Origin: Pseudomonas tritici
GTDB lineage: Bacteria; Pseudomonadota; Gammaproteobacteria; Pseudomonadales; Pseudomonadaceae
Direction: 5' to 3'
Length of the DNA stretch: 64,000 nt
Assembly (NCBI RefSeq): GCF_014268275.3
Contig: NZ_CP077084.1
Coordinates: 5,452,501-5,516,500 of the forward strand
Under the pieces are notes generated by a model. It was not told where the DNA came from. It worked only from the letters and a program-made list of their open reading frames with translations, and searched no databases. Shown here one piece after another: positions 38,725 through 51,255 of the stretch. Position 1 is the stretch's first letter; each line of letters begins with the position of its first letter. The position numbers and the translations under genes are program-made.

Positions 38725-40830
38725 TTAAACGCCCGAAGCCTTGGCTGCTGCTACGTCCTTGATGGAGAGCTTGATACGGCCGCGGTTGTCCACGTCCAGT
38801 ACCAGTACTTCCACTTCCTGGCCTTCTTTCAGAATGTCGGTCACTTTCTCAACGCGGGCGTCGCTCAGCATGGAGATGTGAACCAGACCGTCTTTGCCCG
38901 GCAGGATGTTAACGAATGCGCCGAAGTCGACGATGCGCTCAACCTTACCGACGTAGATCTTGCCGATCTCGGCTTCCGCAGTGATGCCCAGAACGCGCTG
39001 ACGCGCCGCTTCTGCAGCTTCCTTGGTTTCGCCGAAGATCTTGATCGAGCCGTCGTCTTCGATGTCGATCGAAGCCTTGGTCTCTTCGCAGATCGCACGA
39101 ATGGTCGCGCCACCTTTACCGATAACATCACGGATTTTGTCGGTGTCGATTTTCATCGCGATCATGGTCGGAGCATTTTCCGACAGTTCGGTACGGGACT
39201 GACCAATGATCTGGTTCATCTGGCCGAGGATGTTCAGGCGCGCTTCCAGGGCTTGGCCCAGAGCGATTTCCATGATCTCTTCGGTGATGCCTTTGATCTT
39301 GATGTCCATCTGCAGCGCGGTAACACCTTTGGCGGTACCGGCCACTTTGAAGTCCATGTCGCCCAGGTGGTCTTCGTCACCCAGGATGTCGGTCAGGATG
39401 GCGAACTTCTCGCCTTCTTTAACCAGGCCCATGGCGATACCGGCAACCGGTGCCTTCATCGGCACACCAGCGTCCATCAGCGCCAGGGAAGCACCGCAGA
39501 CCGAAGCCATGGAGCTGGAACCGTTGGACTCAGTAATTTCCGACACAACGCGGATGGTATACGGGAACACGTCAGCAGCAGGCAGCATGGCGGCGATCGA
39601 ACGACGAGCCAGACGGCCGTGACCGATTTCGCGACGACCAGCGCCACCCATGCGACCACACTCGCCCACCGAAAACGGAGGGAAGTTGTAGTGCAGCATG
39701 AACGGGTCTTTTTTCTCGCCTTCCAGGGTGTCCAGCAGCTGCGCGTCACGGGCAGTACCCAGGGTCGCAACGACCAGAGCCTGAGTTTCACCACGGGTGA
39801 ACAGGGCCGAACCGTGAGTCTTAGGCAGAACGCCGACTTCGATGTTCAGCGGACGTACAGTGCGGGTGTCGCGACCGTCGATACGTGGCTTGCCGTTAAC
39901 GATGTTTTCGCGAACGGTGCGGTATTCGATTTCACCGAAGGCAGCTTTGACTTCGCTGGAAGAAGGCTGGCCTTCTTCACCGGACAGCTTGGCAACAACC
40001 TGATCCTTCAACTCACCCAGGCGAGCGTAACGGTCGGCCTTGACGGTGATGGCGTATGCCTGGGAGATCGCGTCGCCGAACTCGGCACGGATAGCGCCCA
40101 ACAATGCGGTAGCTTCAGGCTGTGGAGCCCAAGCCCAGGTTGGTTTGGCAGCTTCGGCAGCCAATTCTTTAACAGCGTTGATCACAACCTGGAACTCGTC
40201 GTGAGCAAACAGCACGGCGCCCAGCATCTGGTCTTCGGTCAGCTCTTTGGCTTCCGATTCAACCATCAACACGGCTTCCGAGGTACCGGCTACGACCATG
40301 TCCAGGCTCGAAGCTTTCTGTTGCTCGTAAGTCGGGTTCAGCAGGTAACCGGTGCTTTCGTGGAAGGCAACGCGGGCAGCGCCGATCGGGCCATCGAAAG
40401 GAATACCCGAAATAGCCAGGGCAGCCGAGGTACCGATCATCGCAGCGATGTCCGGATCGGTCTTCTTGCTGGTGGAAACGACGGTGCAGACAACCTGCAC
40501 TTCGTTCATGAAGCCTTCTGGGAACAGCGGACGGATCGGACGGTCGATCAGTCGGGAAGTCAGGGTTTCTTTCTCGGAAGGACGGCCTTCACGCTTGAAG
40601 AAACCGCCAGGGATCTTACCGGCAGCGTAAGTCTTTTCCTGGTAGTGAACGGAAAGAGGGAAGAAGCCTTTGCTCGGGTCAGCGGTCTTGGCGCCAACAA
40701 CGGTCACCAGAACGGTAACGTCGTCGTCAACGGTAACCAGCACTGCGCCGGAGGCTTGACGGGCGATACGGCCTGTCTCGAGGGTAACGGTCGACTGACC
40801 GAACTGGAATTTTTTGATAACCGGGTTCAC
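38725..40830 (-). CDS. pnp: Polyribonucleotide nucleotidyltransferase (PNPase)
   Basis: 701 residues: two RNase PH domains joined by a helical linker (the second carries GKGGATIR downstream and the catalytic region [22 protein letters not shown]), then a KH domain ([20 protein letters not shown], about 560-615) and an S1 domain ([20 protein letters not shown], about 625-690). It degrades RNA from the 3' end with phosphate and is a degradosome member. It follows rpsO after 194 bases that can form several hairpins, the place where enteric pnp is autoregulated. Confidence 0.97.
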   Translation of the reverse strand: MNPVIKKFQFGQSTVTLETGRIARQASGAVLVTVDDDVTVLVTVVGAKTADPSKGFFPLSVHYQEKTYAAGKIPGGFFKREGRPSEKETLTSRLIDRPIRPLFPEGFMNEVQVVCTVVSTSKKTDPDIAAMIGTSAALAISGIPFDGPIGAARVAFHESTGYLLNPTYEQQKASSLDMVVAGTSEAVLMVESEAKELTEDQMLGAVLFAHDEFQVVINAVKELAAEAAKPTWAWAPQPEATALLGAIRAEFGDAISQAYAITVKADRYARLGELKDQVVAKLSGEEGQPSSSEVKAAFGEIEYRTVRENIVNGKPRIDGRDTRTVRPLNIEVGVLPKTHGSALFTRGETQALVVATLGTARDAQLLDTLEGEKKDPFMLHYNFPPFSVGECGRMGGAGRREIGHGRLARRSIAAMLPAADVFPYTIRVVSEITESNGSSSMASVCGASLALMDAGVPMKAPVAGIAMGLVKEGEKFAILTDILGDEDHLGDMDFKVAGTAKGVTALQMDIKIKGITEEIMEIALGQALEARLNILGQMNQIIGQSRTELSENAPTMIAMKIDTDKIRDVIGKGGATIRAICEETKASIDIEDDGSIKIFGETKEAAEAARQRVLGITAEAEIGKIYVGKVERIVDFGAFVNILPGKDGLVHISMLSDARVEKVTDILKEGQEVEVLVLDVDNRGRIKLSIKDVAAAKASGV

Positions 40831-41024
40831 GGTGTCCTACCTTCTTTGTGGCTCTTGGGGAACTTGTCTTCTTGCGAAATTCTTGGGCAATGTCGGGAAT
40901 CGGCCCGACCCTCGTCCAGGGTAAAACGTGTATCCAGATAAAACTTGAGGCTGGGAGCCTGCCATGGGCCAGCGGGAATCCCACTGACACACGGCAGACA
41001 ACCAACCTCTAGCGCAATCGCTTA

Positions 41025-41294
41025 TTAGCGACGCAGACCCAGGCGACCGATCAGAGCCTGATAGCGACCCAGATCCTTGCCTTTCAGGTAGTCCAGCAGC
41101 TTACGGCGCTGGTTTACCATGCGGATCAGACCACGACGGGAGTGGTGGTCTTTACCGTTGGCCTTGAAGTGACCTTGCAGCTTGTTGATGTTGTGGGTCA
41201 GCAGTGCAACTTGCACTTCTGGCGAACCAGTGTCACCAACAGCTTGCTGATAGTCAGCTACGATTTGTGCTTTTTCTTGAACGTCGAGAGCCAT
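41025..41294 (-). CDS. rpsO: 30S ribosomal protein S15 (uS15)
   Basis: 89 residues with the S15 signature ([45 protein letters not shown]). It binds 16S rRNA early in 30S assembly. AGGAT-type ribosome site upstream. The 115-base gap to truB contains a hairpin over the truB stop (41405-41423), but no clear terminator. Confidence 0.97.
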   Translation of the reverse strand: MALDVQEKAQIVADYQQAVGDTGSPEVQVALLTHNINKLQGHFKANGKDHHSRRGLIRMVNQRRKLLDYLKGKDLGRYQALIGRLGLRR

Positions 41295-41409
41295 GAGGCA
41301 ATCCTTTTTTCAGGAAACCACCCAAAGGGCAGTTTCAACAGGCCAGGGACAAATCCCTGTATCTAAAAATGAGTGTTGACCATGCCTGTTAACAGCCACA
41401 CTCGTTCGG

Positions 41410-42327
41410 TCATTCTGACCGAATCAGTCGACGCGGCGCGATGCGCCCGTCTTCGCTCACTTCACCGATACCGATAAAGCGACCGTTATGATCCTGTACC
41501 CTCACCATACCGAACTTCGGAGCATCCGGGGCACGTACCGGTTGGCCGTTGAGCCAGTAGAACGCGCTGTGCTCCGAGAAGTGCAGCAATGGCCAATCCA
41601 GCAAGCCGCTGTCTGAAGGCATCAGGAAGCGATCAACCGCTTCGTTGCCACCTTCAGCATGCACCGCTTCCAACTCTTCCAGCGTGACCGTCTGGGCCAG
41701 GCTGAAAGGGCCGGCCTGGGTGCGTCGCAATTCTGCAACGTACGCGCCGCAACCGAGCTTTTCACCAATATCTTCCACCAGGGTACGGATATAGGTGCCT
41801 TTGCTGCAGTCCACGGCCAAGCGGGCGGTGTCGCCTTCACAGGCGAGCAATTCCAAGCGCGCAATAGTAACAGAACGCGGTTCTCGCTCCACTACTTCGC
41901 CGGCACGTGCCAGCTTGTAAAGAGGCTGCCCATCGCGCTTGAGCGCCGAGTACATCGGCGGTATCTGACTGATTTGCCCACGAAAACCGGGTAGAGCAGC
42001 TTCAATATCAGCACGACCAACGGTCACGTCGCGAACCTGCAAAACATCACCTTCGGCGTCGGCCGTGGTGGTGGTCTTGCCCAGTTGCATCAGGGTTTCA
42101 TAACCCTTGTCGGAATCGAGCAGGTATTGCGAGAACTTCGTCGCCTCGCCAAAGCACAGCGGCAACACGCCGGTGGCCAAGGGATCTAGGCTGCCGGTGT
42201 GCCCGGCCTTCTCGGCATTGAGCAGCCAGCGGACCTTCTGCAACGCGGCATTGGAGGTAAAGCCAATGGGTTTGTCGAGCAGAATGATGCCGCTGACATT
42301 GCGACGTATACGTTTGACCTGAGCCAC
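41410..42327 (-). CDS. truB: tRNA pseudouridine(55) synthase
   Basis: 305 residues with the catalytic Asp in [28 protein letters not shown] and the N-terminal [11 protein letters not shown] motif; a C-terminal PUA-like part follows. It makes pseudouridine 55 in the T-loop of nearly all tRNAs. It is three bases after rbfA, so they are cotranscribed. Confidence 0.96.
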   Translation of the reverse strand: MAQVKRIRRNVSGIILLDKPIGFTSNAALQKVRWLLNAEKAGHTGSLDPLATGVLPLCFGEATKFSQYLLDSDKGYETLMQLGKTTTTADAEGDVLQVRDVTVGRADIEAALPGFRGQISQIPPMYSALKRDGQPLYKLARAGEVVEREPRSVTIARLELLACEGDTARLAVDCSKGTYIRTLVEDIGEKLGCGAYVAELRRTQAGPFSLAQTVTLEELEAVHAEGGNEAVDRFLMPSDSGLLDWPLLHFSEHSAFYWLNGQPVRAPDAPKFGMVRVQDHNGRFIGIGEVSEDGRIAPRRLIRSE

Positions 42328-42330
42328 CGC

Positions 42331-42726
42331 TTACTCCTTGGCGTCTTCAGGTGTGGAGGGGCGCTGGCTGTCTTCAGCCACGGCGCGCTCGATCAGAGCC
42401 GACAGGTGCGCACCACGCACGACACTTTCGTCGTAGTGGAAGTGCAACTGAGGAACGCTGCGCAGCTTCATCTCACGGGCCAACTGCATGCGCAGGAAAC
42501 CCGCTGCCGAGTTGAGCACCTTGATGCTTTGTGCGATTTCTTCGCTGTTGTCCTGCCCCATCACAGTGATGAAGATCTTGGCGTGACCCACGTCACGGCT
42601 CACTTCAACGGCGGTGATGGTGACCAGACCAACGCGAGGGTCTTTGACTTCGCGACGGATCAGCTGGGCCAGCTCGCGCTGCATCTGATCGCCGATACGC
42701 TGGGTACGGCTGTATTCTTTTGCCAT
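42331..42726 (-). CDS. rbfA: 30S ribosome-binding factor A
   Basis: 131 residues, a single KH-like domain ([37 protein letters not shown] split by the family's conserved DPR, then [25 protein letters not shown]). It is needed for late 16S rRNA maturation. The 159-base gap from infB includes a perfect AACGCCCGG/CCGGGCGTT stem (about 42779-42817) without a clear T-run. Confidence 0.95.
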   Translation of the reverse strand: MAKEYSRTQRIGDQMQRELAQLIRREVKDPRVGLVTITAVEVSRDVGHAKIFITVMGQDNSEEIAQSIKVLNSAAGFLRMQLAREMKLRSVPQLHFHYDESVVRGAHLSALIERAVAEDSQRPSTPEDAKE

Positions 42727-42885
42727 GTCTTGTTACCTGTTACTGCCACACGGTGAAACCCGTGGGGTCTGAAAGCGGCAAACGCCCGGCCTGACAAAAG
42801 CCAGACCGGGCGTTGCGTTTAGAGTCCGGACACAGCGCGGGACATTTGCATGCCCACACGCCGCGTGGCTCCTGAAGTGCGCGAG

Positions 42886-45396
42886 TTAGAGGCTGCGAGC
42901 AACCTGGACCTTCTCGTAAACTTCGATCTTGTCGCCAGGCTTAACGTCGTTGTAGCTCTTGACGCCGATACCGCATTCCATGCCAGCACGCACTTCGGAA
43001 GCGTCATCCTTGAAGCGGCGCAGGGATTCCAGCTCGCCTTCAAAGATAACGATGTCTTCACGCAGTACACGGATTGGACGGTTACGGTGCACAACACCTT
43101 CGATAACCATGCAACCGGCGATCGCACCGAATTTCGGCGAGCGGAACACATCACGCACCTCGGCCACACCCAGGATGTTCTCCCGGACATCGCTGCCAAG
43201 CATGCCGGTGAGGGCCTTCTTGACGTCTTCGATGATGTCGTAGATGACGTTGTAGTAACGCATGTCCAGGCCTTCCTGTTCGACGATCTTGCGAGCGCCA
43301 GCATCGGCACGCACGTTGAAACCGAACAGTACAGCGTTGGAAGCCAGTGCCAGGTTGGCGTCGGATTCGGTGATACCACCAACACCGCCACCGACAACGC
43401 GCACTTGCACTTCGTCGTTACCCAGGCCGTTCAAGGCGCCGTTCAACGCTTCGAGAGAGCCACGGACGTCAGATTTGAGGACGATGTTGAGCGTCTTCTT
43501 CTCTGCCTGGCCCATGTTTTCGAAGATGTTTTCCAGCTTGCCGGCGTGAGCACGAGCCAGTTTGACTTCGCGGAACTTGCCTTGACGGAACAGAGCCACT
43601 TCACGGGCTTTCTTCTCGTCCGACAGCACGCTCATCTCGTCGCCAGCGTCCGGAGTACCGTCCAGGCCGAGGATCTCGACAGGGATGGAAGGACCGGCTT
43701 CTTTGATTGGCTTGCCGTTCTCATCGAGCATGGCACGTACACGGCCATAGTTCGAACCGACCAGCACCATGTCGCCTTGGCGCAGGGTACCGTCTTGAAC
43801 CAGAACAGTTGCAACCGGGCCACGACCTTTGTCGAGACGCGATTCAACCACAACACCGCGACCTGGGGCCGATGGGGTTGCTTTCAGTTCGAGTACTTCA
43901 GCTTGCAGCAGAACAGCTTCGAGCAGCTCGTCTACACCGGTACCGACTTTCGCCGAGACCGAAACGAACGGCGTATCACCGCCCCACTCTTCGGAAGTCA
44001 CACCGTGAACCGACAGTTCGCTACGGATGCGATCGAGATCGGCGCCCGGCTTGTCGATTTTGTTCACGGCAACAACCAGTGGAACACCCGCAGCCTTGGC
44101 GTGCTGGACAGCTTCAATGGTCTGCGGCATCACGCCGTCGTCCGCTGCAACTACCAGGATCACGATGTCAGTCGCCTTGGCACCACGGGCACGCATTGCG
44201 GTAAACGCGGCGTGACCAGGGGTGTCGAGGAAAGTGACCATGCCGCGTTCGGTTTCAACGTGGTACGCACCGATGTGCTGGGTGATACCACCGGCTTCGC
44301 CAGCAGCTACCTTGGCACGACGGATATAGTCGAGCAGGGAAGTTTTACCATGGTCAACGTGGCCCATTACGGTCACAACTGGCGCACGGGAGAACGTCTC
44401 ACCTTCAAACTTCAGGGACTCGGCCAGGGAATCTTCCAGGGCGGTGTCGCTGACCAGGGTCACTTTGTGGCCCAGTTCTTCGGCTACCAGTTGAGCAGTT
44501 TCCTGATCAAGCACCTGGTTGATGGTCGCTGGGGTGCCCAGTTTGAACATGAACTTGATGATTTCAGCAGCCTTGACCGACATCTGATTGGCGAGATCGC
44601 CAACAGAGATGGTCTCGCCGATCTGCACATCACGCACGACAGGGCCGGTTGGGCTCTGGAAACCGTGAGCGTTGCGTTTTTTCAGCTTGGCCTTGCCGCG
44701 ACCACCACGACGGAAGCTATCGCTTTCCTCGTCGGTAGTACGTGGGGCAACGCGTGGCGCAGGCGCTTTCTCTTTGACCGAGGCACGATGCGGAGCATTT
44801 TTGCGCTCGCCATCACCGCCGCCGCCGCGACGATTGTTATCGTCAGCACGTGGCTTGTCCGGACGGCGAGGCTCTTCGCGCTTGCGGGCATCAGCAGCAG
44901 GTGCTGGTGCCGCGGCAACCGGAGCGGCTTCACGCACAGCTTCTACTGGCGCGCTAGGCGCGGAGACCGCTTCAGTAGTCGCAGGCTGGCGACGCGCTTC
45001 TTCTTCGGTGCGACGCTTGGCTTCTTCTTCAGCCTTCTGACGAGCAGCATTTTCTACTGCGCGACGTTCTTCCAGATCGCGTTTGCGCTCGGCTTCGATT
45101 TCTTCCGGGCTGCGTTGTACGAAGACTTTCTTCTTGCGTACTTCAACGCTGATGCTCTTGCTACCCGCAACACGCAGTGTGCTGGTGGTTTTGCGCTGCA
45201 ATGTAATCTTGCGCGGTTCTTCCACTTTCGCCTTGTGGCTGCTCTTCAAGTGAGTCAGCAAAGACTGCTTCTCACTATCGCTCACACCTTCATCGGCGGC
45301 GGTGTGCGGCAGACCTGCCTCACGCATCTGCTGCAACAGGCGCTCTACCGGTGTTTTGACCTCATCGGCCAGTTGTTTCACCGTGACTTGCGTCAT
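42886..45396 (-). CDS. infB: Translation initiation factor IF-2
   Basis: 836 residues. The N-terminal 50 residues form the IF2N subdomain, then a long charged Ala/Glu/Arg linker (about 90-240). The GTPase has G1 [13 protein letters not shown]3 DTPGHAAF and G4 NKID, and is followed by domains II-IV. It delivers fMet-tRNA to the 30S subunit; the initiator tRNA gene itself lies 2 kb upstream in this cluster. It is 27 bases after nusA. Confidence 0.97.
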   Translation of the reverse strand: MTQVTVKQLADEVKTPVERLLQQMREAGLPHTAADEGVSDSEKQSLLTHLKSSHKAKVEEPRKITLQRKTTSTLRVAGSKSISVEVRKKKVFVQRSPEEIEAERKRDLEERRAVENAARQKAEEEAKRRTEEEARRQPATTEAVSAPSAPVEAVREAAPVAAAPAPAADARKREEPRRPDKPRADDNNRRGGGGDGERKNAPHRASVKEKAPAPRVAPRTTDEESDSFRRGGRGKAKLKKRNAHGFQSPTGPVVRDVQIGETISVGDLANQMSVKAAEIIKFMFKLGTPATINQVLDQETAQLVAEELGHKVTLVSDTALEDSLAESLKFEGETFSRAPVVTVMGHVDHGKTSLLDYIRRAKVAAGEAGGITQHIGAYHVETERGMVTFLDTPGHAAFTAMRARGAKATDIVILVVAADDGVMPQTIEAVQHAKAAGVPLVVAVNKIDKPGADLDRIRSELSVHGVTSEEWGGDTPFVSVSAKVGTGVDELLEAVLLQAEVLELKATPSAPGRGVVVESRLDKGRGPVATVLVQDGTLRQGDMVLVGSNYGRVRAMLDENGKPIKEAGPSIPVEILGLDGTPDAGDEMSVLSDEKKAREVALFRQGKFREVKLARAHAGKLENIFENMGQAEKKTLNIVLKSDVRGSLEALNGALNGLGNDEVQVRVVGGGVGGITESDANLALASNAVLFGFNVRADAGARKIVEQEGLDMRYYNVIYDIIEDVKKALTGMLGSDVRENILGVAEVRDVFRSPKFGAIAGCMVIEGVVHRNRPIRVLREDIVIFEGELESLRRFKDDASEVRAGMECGIGVKSYNDVKPGDKIEVYEKVQVARSL

Positions 45397-45423
45397 GCAC
45401 TTCTCTCCTCAGGCCGCGCCTAG

Positions 45424-46905
45424 TTACTCGAACCAATGGGCTCGGGCGGCCATGATCAACTTGCCGGCACGATCTTCGTCAATGCCGTCGATGTCGAGCA
45501 GATCGTCAATAGACTGCTCGGCCAGGTCTTCGCGGGTAATTACGCCGCGCACCGCCAGTTCCATCGCCAAATCCTTGTCCATACCCTCAAGCGAGAGCAG
45601 GTCTTCGGCCGGATGGGCGTCTGCCAGCTTTTCCTCAGTAGCGATGGCTTTAGTCAACAAACGATCCTTGGCCCGAGCGCGAAGCTCGTTGACGGTGTCT
45701 TCGTCAAAGCCGTCGATGTTGAGCATTTCTTCCAACGGTACGTAGGCAATCTCTTCCAGGCTGGTGAAGCCTTCATCTACCAGCACCTGTGCCAGGTCTT
45801 CATCGACTTCGAGCTCTTCGATAAAGTTGCGCAGGATGTCACCGGTTTCTGCTTGCTGCTTAGCCTGGATGTCCGATTCGGTCATCACATTCAGGGTCCA
45901 ACCGGTCAGTTGGCTGGCCAGACGCACGTTCTGACCACCACGACCAATGGCCTGAGCCAGGTTGTCTGCGCCGACGGCGATGTCCATTGCATGGGCATCC
46001 TCGTCAACGATAATTGCCGCCACTTCAGCCGGCGACATTGCGTTGATCACGAACTGAGCCGGGTTATCGTCCCACAGCACGATATCCACACGCTCACCGC
46101 CCAATTCGCCAGACACTGCCTGGACGCGCGAACCGCGCATACCAATGCAAGCACCTTGCGGATCAATACGCTTGTCCTTGGAACGGACCGCGATCTTGGC
46201 GCGCGAACCCGGGTCGCGGGACGCAGCCATGACTTCGATCAGGCCTTCGGCAATTTCCGGCACCTCGATACGGAACAGCTCGATCAGCATTTCCGGCGCG
46301 GTACGCGACAGGATCAACTGAGGGCCGCGGTTCTCGGTGCGGATTTCCTTGAGCAGCGCACGCAGACGCACGCCGACACGGAAGGTTTCGCGAGAGATGA
46401 TGTCTTCACGGGCCAGCAACGCTTCAGCGTTGTTGCCCAGGTCAACGATCACGTTGTCGCGGGTGACTTTCTTCACGGTACCGGAGATGATTTCACCCAG
46501 GCGCTCGCGATAAGCGTCAACAACTTGAGCGCGCTCGGCTTCGCGAACCTTCTGCACGATGACCTGCTTGGCGGTCTGTGCAGCAATACGGCCGAACTCG
46601 ATCGATTCGATCTTTTCTTCTACGACATCACCGACATTGGCGCCAGGGTGCGTTTCGGCAACCTTGCTCGGCCAGGTTTCGATGGCCGGATCATCAAGAT
46701 CGGCTTCTTCGACGACCGTCCAGCGACGGAAAGTCTCATAGGCACCGGTGTGGCGGTTGATTTCCACACGCAGATCTACTTCGTCTTCAAAACGCTTTTT
46801 GGTAGCAGTGGCCAGGGCCAGCTCCAGCGCTTCAAAAATCACGTTTGCCGGTACGCCCTTTTCATTGGATACCGACTCAACAACCAGCAGTACTTCTTTG
46901 CTCAT
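45424..46905 (-). CDS. nusA: Transcription termination/antitermination factor NusA
   Basis: 493 residues from ATG 46905 ([17 protein letters not shown]), which has a GGCGAGGCG site upstream; the frame from 46926 adds seven unlikely residues. Order: N-terminal RNA polymerase-binding domain, S1 ([21 protein letters not shown]), two KH domains ([13 protein letters not shown] and [16 protein letters not shown]) and two acidic C-terminal repeats. It governs pausing and termination, including possibly at the terminators in front of its own operon. Confidence 0.97.
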   Translation of the reverse strand: MSKEVLLVVESVSNEKGVPANVIFEALELALATATKKRFEDEVDLRVEINRHTGAYETFRRWTVVEEADLDDPAIETWPSKVAETHPGANVGDVVEEKIESIEFGRIAAQTAKQVIVQKVREAERAQVVDAYRERLGEIISGTVKKVTRDNVIVDLGNNAEALLAREDIISRETFRVGVRLRALLKEIRTENRGPQLILSRTAPEMLIELFRIEVPEIAEGLIEVMAASRDPGSRAKIAVRSKDKRIDPQGACIGMRGSRVQAVSGELGGERVDIVLWDDNPAQFVINAMSPAEVAAIIVDEDAHAMDIAVGADNLAQAIGRGGQNVRLASQLTGWTLNVMTESDIQAKQQAETGDILRNFIEELEVDEDLAQVLVDEGFTSLEEIAYVPLEEMLNIDGFDEDTVNELRARAKDRLLTKAIATEEKLADAHPAEDLLSLEGMDKDLAMELAVRGVITREDLAEQSIDDLLDIDGIDEDRAGKLIMAARAHWFE

Positions 46906-46952
46906 CGTACGCCTCGCCTTTCGCAAGCCATTGGATCCGCGGGATCCGCGTC

Positions 46953-47411
46953 TCAGCCAAAACTGGGAATAATGTTGGCCTTGTCGATCATATCGATCGG
47001 CAACAGGAACTCATGGTCTTCCACTTGCACCACAACGTCCTGCTCTTCTACACCGCGCAGAAGGCCCTGAAAATTGCGTCGCCCTTCGAATGGGGATCGC
47101 AGCTTGATCTTCACTTGTTCACCGGCAAATTTTGCAAACTGATCAATAGTGAACAGTGGGCGTTCCATGCCTGGCGAGGAAACTTCGAGGGTGTATTCAA
47201 CGGCAATTGGATCTTCAACATCCAGCACACCGCTGATCTGACGGCTGACAATGGCACAATCGTCCACCAGCACGCCGCCCTCTTTATCGATATAAACGCG
47301 CAACATTGAGTGGCGACCTTGAGCCGAAAACTCAATACCCCAGCATTCATAGCCTAGGGCCACGACCACCGGGGCCAGCAAGGCCTGCAACTCTTCTAGC
47401 TTGCTCGACAC
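46953..47411 (-). CDS. rimP: Ribosome maturation factor RimP
   Basis: 152 residues. I choose GTG 47411 ([12 protein letters not shown]) because GAGGGGG lies about six bases before it and the length then matches the family; the longer frame reaches into the upstream terminator. Typical blocks are [36 protein letters not shown] split here by family usage, and [13 protein letters not shown]. It assists 30S assembly. It is first of rimP-nusA-infB-rbfA-truB. Confidence 0.95.
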   Translation of the reverse strand: MSSKLEELQALLAPVVVALGYECWGIEFSAQGRHSMLRVYIDKEGGVLVDDCAIVSRQISGVLDVEDPIAVEYTLEVSSPGMERPLFTIDQFAKFAGEQVKIKLRSPFEGRRNFQGLLRGVEEQDVVVQVEDHEFLLPIDMIDKANIIPSFG

Positions 47412-47451
47412 CTGAACCCCCTCGTGCATGTATGTGCATGCTGTGCAAAAT

Positions 47452-47474
47452 AAAAAAATGGGCGAAACGCCCAT
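47452..47474 (-). terminator. Second terminator between tRNA-fMet and rimP
   Basis: ATGGGCG-TTT-CGCCCAT followed by seven T and then ATTTT on the minus strand, a strong intrinsic terminator ending only about 41 bases before the rimP start. The short remaining space holds the ribosome site but no convincing promoter. Confidence 0.9.
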
Positions 47475-47519
47475 CCTTGAAACGCCGTCGAACAGCGGCG
47501 TTGAAAGTGTCCAGCTAAC

Positions 47520-47541
47520 AAAAAGCCCCTTAAAAGGGGCT
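47520..47541 (-). terminator. First terminator after tRNA-fMet
   Basis: AGCCCC-TTTTAA-GGGGCT followed by five T, 11 bases after the tRNA 3' end on the minus strand. Confidence 0.9.
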
Positions 47542-47551
47542 CCGCTAAAAC

Positions 47552-47628
<77 letters not shown>

Positions 47629-47692
47629 ACAAAGCTGGGGCGGAAGTATACGACTGATCCCCAACAGGGTCAATGTAACCTTCCACCTACAA

Positions 47693-47716
47693 GAAAGCCC
47701 GCAACAGCGGGCTTTC
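47693..47716 (-). terminator. Hairpin after tRNA-Leu
   Basis: GAAAGCCCGC-TGTT-GCGGGCTTTC, a perfect 10-bp stem 9 bases after the tRNA-Leu 3' end, followed by TTGTAGG. The T-run is short, so it may act as terminator or processing signal before tRNA-fMet. Confidence 0.7.
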
Positions 47717-47724
47717 CTGATAAT

Positions 47725-47810
47725 TGGTACCGAGAAGGGGACTCGAACCCCTACACCCTATGGGCACAACCACCTCAAGGTTGCGTGTCTACCAATTCCA
47801 CCACCTCGGC
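47725..47810 (-). tRNA. tRNA-Leu (anticodon GAG)
   Basis: 86 bases with CCA encoded, acceptor stem GCCGAGG / CTTCGGC-like pairing, long variable arm typical of leucine tRNA, and anticodon loop TTGAGGT (anticodon GAG, reads CUC/CUU). It lies 21 bases after secG, so it is processed from the secG transcript, as in E. coli (secG-leuU). Confidence 0.95.
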
Positions 47811-47831
47811 AATACAGCGTTTACAACCTTC

Positions 47832-48215
47832 TTACTTCTGCTCTTGAGCTGGAGGCACGTCAGTCGCTGGAGTAGCCGACTTTTGCTCTTGAAGCACCGG
47901 GACATCATCAGAAGCCGGTTTTGCTTTTGGTACTTCCAACACTGCTGGGTTTGGCAAACCTACTTGAGTCAGCACATGAGCTTTCTCTTTAGCAAAGTAA
48001 CCTAACCCTAAGCTGGTTATGAAGAAACCGGCGGCAAGTATAGCAGTAAACTTACTAAGAAAGGTAGAGGTACCTTGGCTTCCGAATACAGTATTTGAAG
48101 CACCTGCACCGAAAGACGCACCAGCATCTGCACCTTTACCCTGTTGCAGCAAAACCAGGGCAACTACGCCCAAGGCAGCCAACAGATGAAAAACGACTAC
48201 GACTGTTTCCAGCAT
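47832..48215 (-). CDS. secG: Preprotein translocase subunit SecG
   Basis: 127 residues from ATG 48215 ([32 protein letters not shown]). The open frame continues upstream into tpiA but the family starts here. Two membrane helices (about 3-20 and 55-72) flank the conserved [23 protein letters not shown] split between loop and helix; the C-terminus is Pro/Ala/Glu-rich. It assists SecYE in protein export. It is 4 bases after tpiA. Confidence 0.95.
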   Translation of the reverse strand: MLETVVVVFHLLAALGVVALVLLQQGKGADAGASFGAGASNTVFGSQGTSTFLSKFTAILAAGFFITSLGLGYFAKEKAHVLTQVGLPNPAVLEVPKAKPASDDVPVLQEQKSATPATDVPPAQEQK

Positions 48216-48219
48216 TTTT

Positions 48220-48975
48220 TCAGTTTCCCGCGGCGCGACAAATCGCACCGAACTCATCTGCATTCAGGGAAGCTCCACCAATGAGCCCCCCATCGATATC
48301 CGGCATGCCGAACAGTTCGACCGCATTGGCCGCCTTCACGCTGCCGCCGTATAGAAGACGCACACCTTGTGCGACTTCAGAATTCTCTGCCGCCAACTGC
48401 GCGCGGATGGCTGCGTGCACATCCTGCGCCTGTTGCGGTGTAGCAGTCAGCCCGGTACCAATGGCCCAGACCGGCTCGTAAGCAATTACCGCTTTTGCAA
48501 ACGCACCAACACCCAGCTCCTCGATGATGCTGCCCAGCTGACGCGAGACAACTTCAAGAGTCTTGCCCGATTCGCGCTGCTCCAGGGTTTCCCCTATGCA
48601 CAACACTGGAATCAAGCCACAAGCCTGTGCTGCGGCGAACTTGCGGTTGAGTGTCCCATCACGCTCGCCCATCATCTGACGGCGTTCGGAGTGCCCAACA
48701 AGCACATAGGAACAACCCGCATCGACCAACTGACTCGGCGAAATCTCACCGGTCAACGCACCTTGCATCGGTTCCACCGCAGAGTTCTGCGCGCCGACCT
48801 GAATCGACTTACCTTTCAAGCCATCAACCACTTGGTTGATATGCAGGCAAGGTGGAAAAACCGCAACATCAACACCGCTAGGCAAGGCCAGGTGACGAAG
48901 GCCGTTGATCAGCTCAGCGACACTGGCGCGGGTACCGTGCATCTTCCAGTTACCAGCTACCATAGTGCGACGCAT
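48220..48975 (-). CDS. tpiA: Triose-phosphate isomerase
   Basis: 251 residues with the catalytic set: Lys in GNWKMHG (K11), His in LVGHSERR and Glu in [11 protein letters not shown], plus the phosphate loop [12 protein letters not shown]. It interconverts DHAP and glyceraldehyde-3-P. It is followed at once by secG; glmM lies 66 bases upstream. Confidence 0.97.
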   Translation of the reverse strand: MRRTMVAGNWKMHGTRASVAELINGLRHLALPSGVDVAVFPPCLHINQVVDGLKGKSIQVGAQNSAVEPMQGALTGEISPSQLVDAGCSYVLVGHSERRQMMGERDGTLNRKFAAAQACGLIPVLCIGETLEQRESGKTLEVVSRQLGSIIEELGVGAFAKAVIAYEPVWAIGTGLTATPQQAQDVHAAIRAQLAAENSEVAQGVRLLYGGSVKAANAVELFGMPDIDGGLIGGASLNADEFGAICRAAGN

Positions 48976-49041
48976 GCTGTACCTCGTCGGTCAAAGTGGG
49001 CGCAGATGTTACCCAACCACATCATCACTGGCAAGCCGAAT

Positions 49042-50379
49042 TCAGGCGCAAACTTCAGTTACCAGTTTTGCCAGGTCTTCGGCATGGCCGCGAACCTGTG
49101 TTTCGTCGTCACCTTCAACCATGACGCGCACCAGAGGCTCTGTGCCGGACTTGCGCAACAACACACGGCCACGCCCCGCCATCGCCAGAGTCACGCGCTC
49201 GCACGCCTCCTTGACAGCAGGGTGATCGATCGGGTTTTCGCCACCGGCAAAACGCACATTGAGCAGCACTTGCGGACATTTACGCAGCGCCTGACGCGCT
49301 TGGGCGAGGCTCTCTTCGCGACGACGCAATGACAGCAGTACCTGCAGCGCAGCAATAATCGCATCGCCTGTGGTGGTGTGCTGGAAGCAGACAACGTGCC
49401 CGGAATTCTCGCCACCCACCAGCCAATTACGCTCAAGCAGTTCGGCGATCACATAGCGGTCACCGACATTGGCGCGCACGAATGGAATCCCCAGGTCTGC
49501 CAAGGCCAGCTCAAGCCCCAAATTACTCATCAGTGTGCCGACAACGCCGCCTTGCAGCTTGTTACGCTCATGCAGGTCGCGTGCAATGATGAACAACAGA
49601 TCATCACCATCAACAATGGCACCCGTGTGATCCACCATCAGAACGCGGTCGCCATCACCATCGAAGGCAATACCCAAGTCGGCATGCTCGGCAAGGACGG
49701 CCGCCTGCAACTGCCCCATATGAGTAGAGCCGCAGTTATCGTTGATGTTCAAGCCGTTCGGCTGGGCCGACAGAACCGTCACGTCCGCACCCAATTCCTT
49801 GAATACGCTGGGCGCTACTTTGTAGGTAGCACCATGAGCGCAGTCGACCACAATTTTGAGGCCGGCGAAATTGGTACTGCTCGGCACACTGCTCTTGCAG
49901 AATTCGATATAGCGGCCAGAGGCGTCGTTGATTCGCGACACCTTGCCCAGCTTGCTGGAATCAACCACCGTCATCGGCGCGTCCAGCAGCTCTTCAATCA
50001 TCAACTCGATCTCGTCCGGCAGCTTGGTGCCCTGGCCCGAGAAGAACTTGATGCCGTTATCATCATGGGGGTTGTGCGAGGCACTGATCACGATACCGGC
50101 TTCAGCGTGAAAGGTACGCGTCAGGTAGGCGATCGCTGGCGTCGGCATAGGCCCCAGCAGCATTACATCGGCACCCGCGGCGGACAGACCTGCTTCCAAT
50201 GCGGACTCAAACATGTAACCCGAAATACGGGTGTCCTTGCCGACCAGGATGCGGCACGCGCCCATACTGCGGAACGCCATACCCGCCGCCCAACCCAGCT
50301 TGAGCATGAAGTCAGGGGTAATTGGAAATTCGCCGACCCGACCACGGATACCGTCGGTGCCAAAGTATTTTTTAGTCAT
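49042..50379 (-). CDS. glmM: Phosphoglucosamine mutase
   Basis: 445 residues. The phosphoserine active site is in [16 protein letters not shown] (S101). The metal loop is DGDGDR ([13 protein letters not shown]), and the sugar-specificity loop GGENSGH follows. It makes glucosamine-1-P for UDP-GlcNAc, needed for peptidoglycan and LPS. It is 16 bases after folP, an operon arrangement (ftsH-folP-glmM) shared with enterobacteria. Confidence 0.97.
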   Translation of the reverse strand: MTKKYFGTDGIRGRVGEFPITPDFMLKLGWAAGMAFRSMGACRILVGKDTRISGYMFESALEAGLSAAGADVMLLGPMPTPAIAYLTRTFHAEAGIVISASHNPHDDNGIKFFSGQGTKLPDEIELMIEELLDAPMTVVDSSKLGKVSRINDASGRYIEFCKSSVPSSTNFAGLKIVVDCAHGATYKVAPSVFKELGADVTVLSAQPNGLNINDNCGSTHMGQLQAAVLAEHADLGIAFDGDGDRVLMVDHTGAIVDGDDLLFIIARDLHERNKLQGGVVGTLMSNLGLELALADLGIPFVRANVGDRYVIAELLERNWLVGGENSGHVVCFQHTTTGDAIIAALQVLLSLRRREESLAQARQALRKCPQVLLNVRFAGGENPIDHPAVKEACERVTLAMAGRGRVLLRKSGTEPLVRVMVEGDDETQVRGHAEDLAKLVTEVCA

Positions 50380-50395
50380 AAGTGCTCCATCATTC

Positions 50396-51247
50396 TTATT
50401 CGGCTGATTCTACCGCAGCAATCATACGCACCACATCCACGGTCTGGGCGACATCATGCACGCGCAAGATGCGTGCACCCTTGGTTATCGCGAGCGCTGC
50501 CAGTGCAAGACCACCGTACAACCGCTCGCCCACCGGACGATTCAGCGCCAGCCCGATCATGCTCTTGCGCGAAACACCGACCAACAGCGGCCGACCAAGT
50601 GCGTGCAGGGATTCCATATGCTTGAACAGGCTTAAATTGTGTTGCAGGGTCTTAGCGAAGCCAAAGCCGGGATCGAGGATGATCTTTTCAGCCGCAATCC
50701 CTACGGCAGCGCATTGAGCAATCCGCTCAGCGAGAAAACCACTCACTTCACCAACAAGATCATCATAGTGAGGACTGTCCTGCATATTGCCGGGCTCACC
50801 CAGCATATGCATCAGACACACCGGCAAACCGCTAGCCGCGGCAGCATCCAATGCGCCATCTCGCTGAAGAGAGCGTACATCGTTGATCAGCCCGGCGCCC
50901 AGGCGCGCAGTCTCGCGCATCACGGCAGGGGTCGACGTATCAACCGAGATGATCACATCCAACTCTCGGGAAATGCGCTCAACGATGGGCGCCACCCTCT
51001 CCAGCTCCTCCAGGGGAGAAACTACGCGAGCACCGGGGCGAGTAGACTCACCGCCGACATCAATAAGGGTTGCCCCTGCCGCCACCATTGCCTCTGCGTG
51101 ACGCAGCGCGGCATCAAGCTGGCTGAAGCGGCCACCATCGGAAAAAGAGTCGGGGGTTACATTAAGAATGCCCATAACGTGTGTATGGGCCAAATCAAGA
51201 ACCCGGCTGCCGCAAGGCAACCGGGTGGAGGACACAACAGAAGTCAT
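50396..51247 (-). CDS. folP: Dihydropteroate synthase
   Basis: 283 residues with both DHPS signatures: [15 protein letters not shown] (pterin and phosphate loop) and [12 protein letters not shown]. It joins the pterin made by FolK with p-aminobenzoate and is the sulfonamide target. It is 8 bases after ftsH. Confidence 0.96.
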   Translation of the reverse strand: MTSVVSSTRLPCGSRVLDLAHTHVMGILNVTPDSFSDGGRFSQLDAALRHAEAMVAAGATLIDVGGESTRPGARVVSPLEELERVAPIVERISRELDVIISVDTSTPAVMRETARLGAGLINDVRSLQRDGALDAAAASGLPVCLMHMLGEPGNMQDSPHYDDLVGEVSGFLAERIAQCAAVGIAAEKIILDPGFGFAKTLQHNLSLFKHMESLHALGRPLLVGVSRKSMIGLALNRPVGERLYGGLALAALAITKGARILRVHDVAQTVDVVRMIAAVESAE

Positions 51248-51255
51248 TTCAAACC

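Noticed and set aside
42850..45423. 857-residue open frame on the plus strand opposite infB
   Set aside because: Antisense shadow of infB; no family features, and infB is unmistakable.
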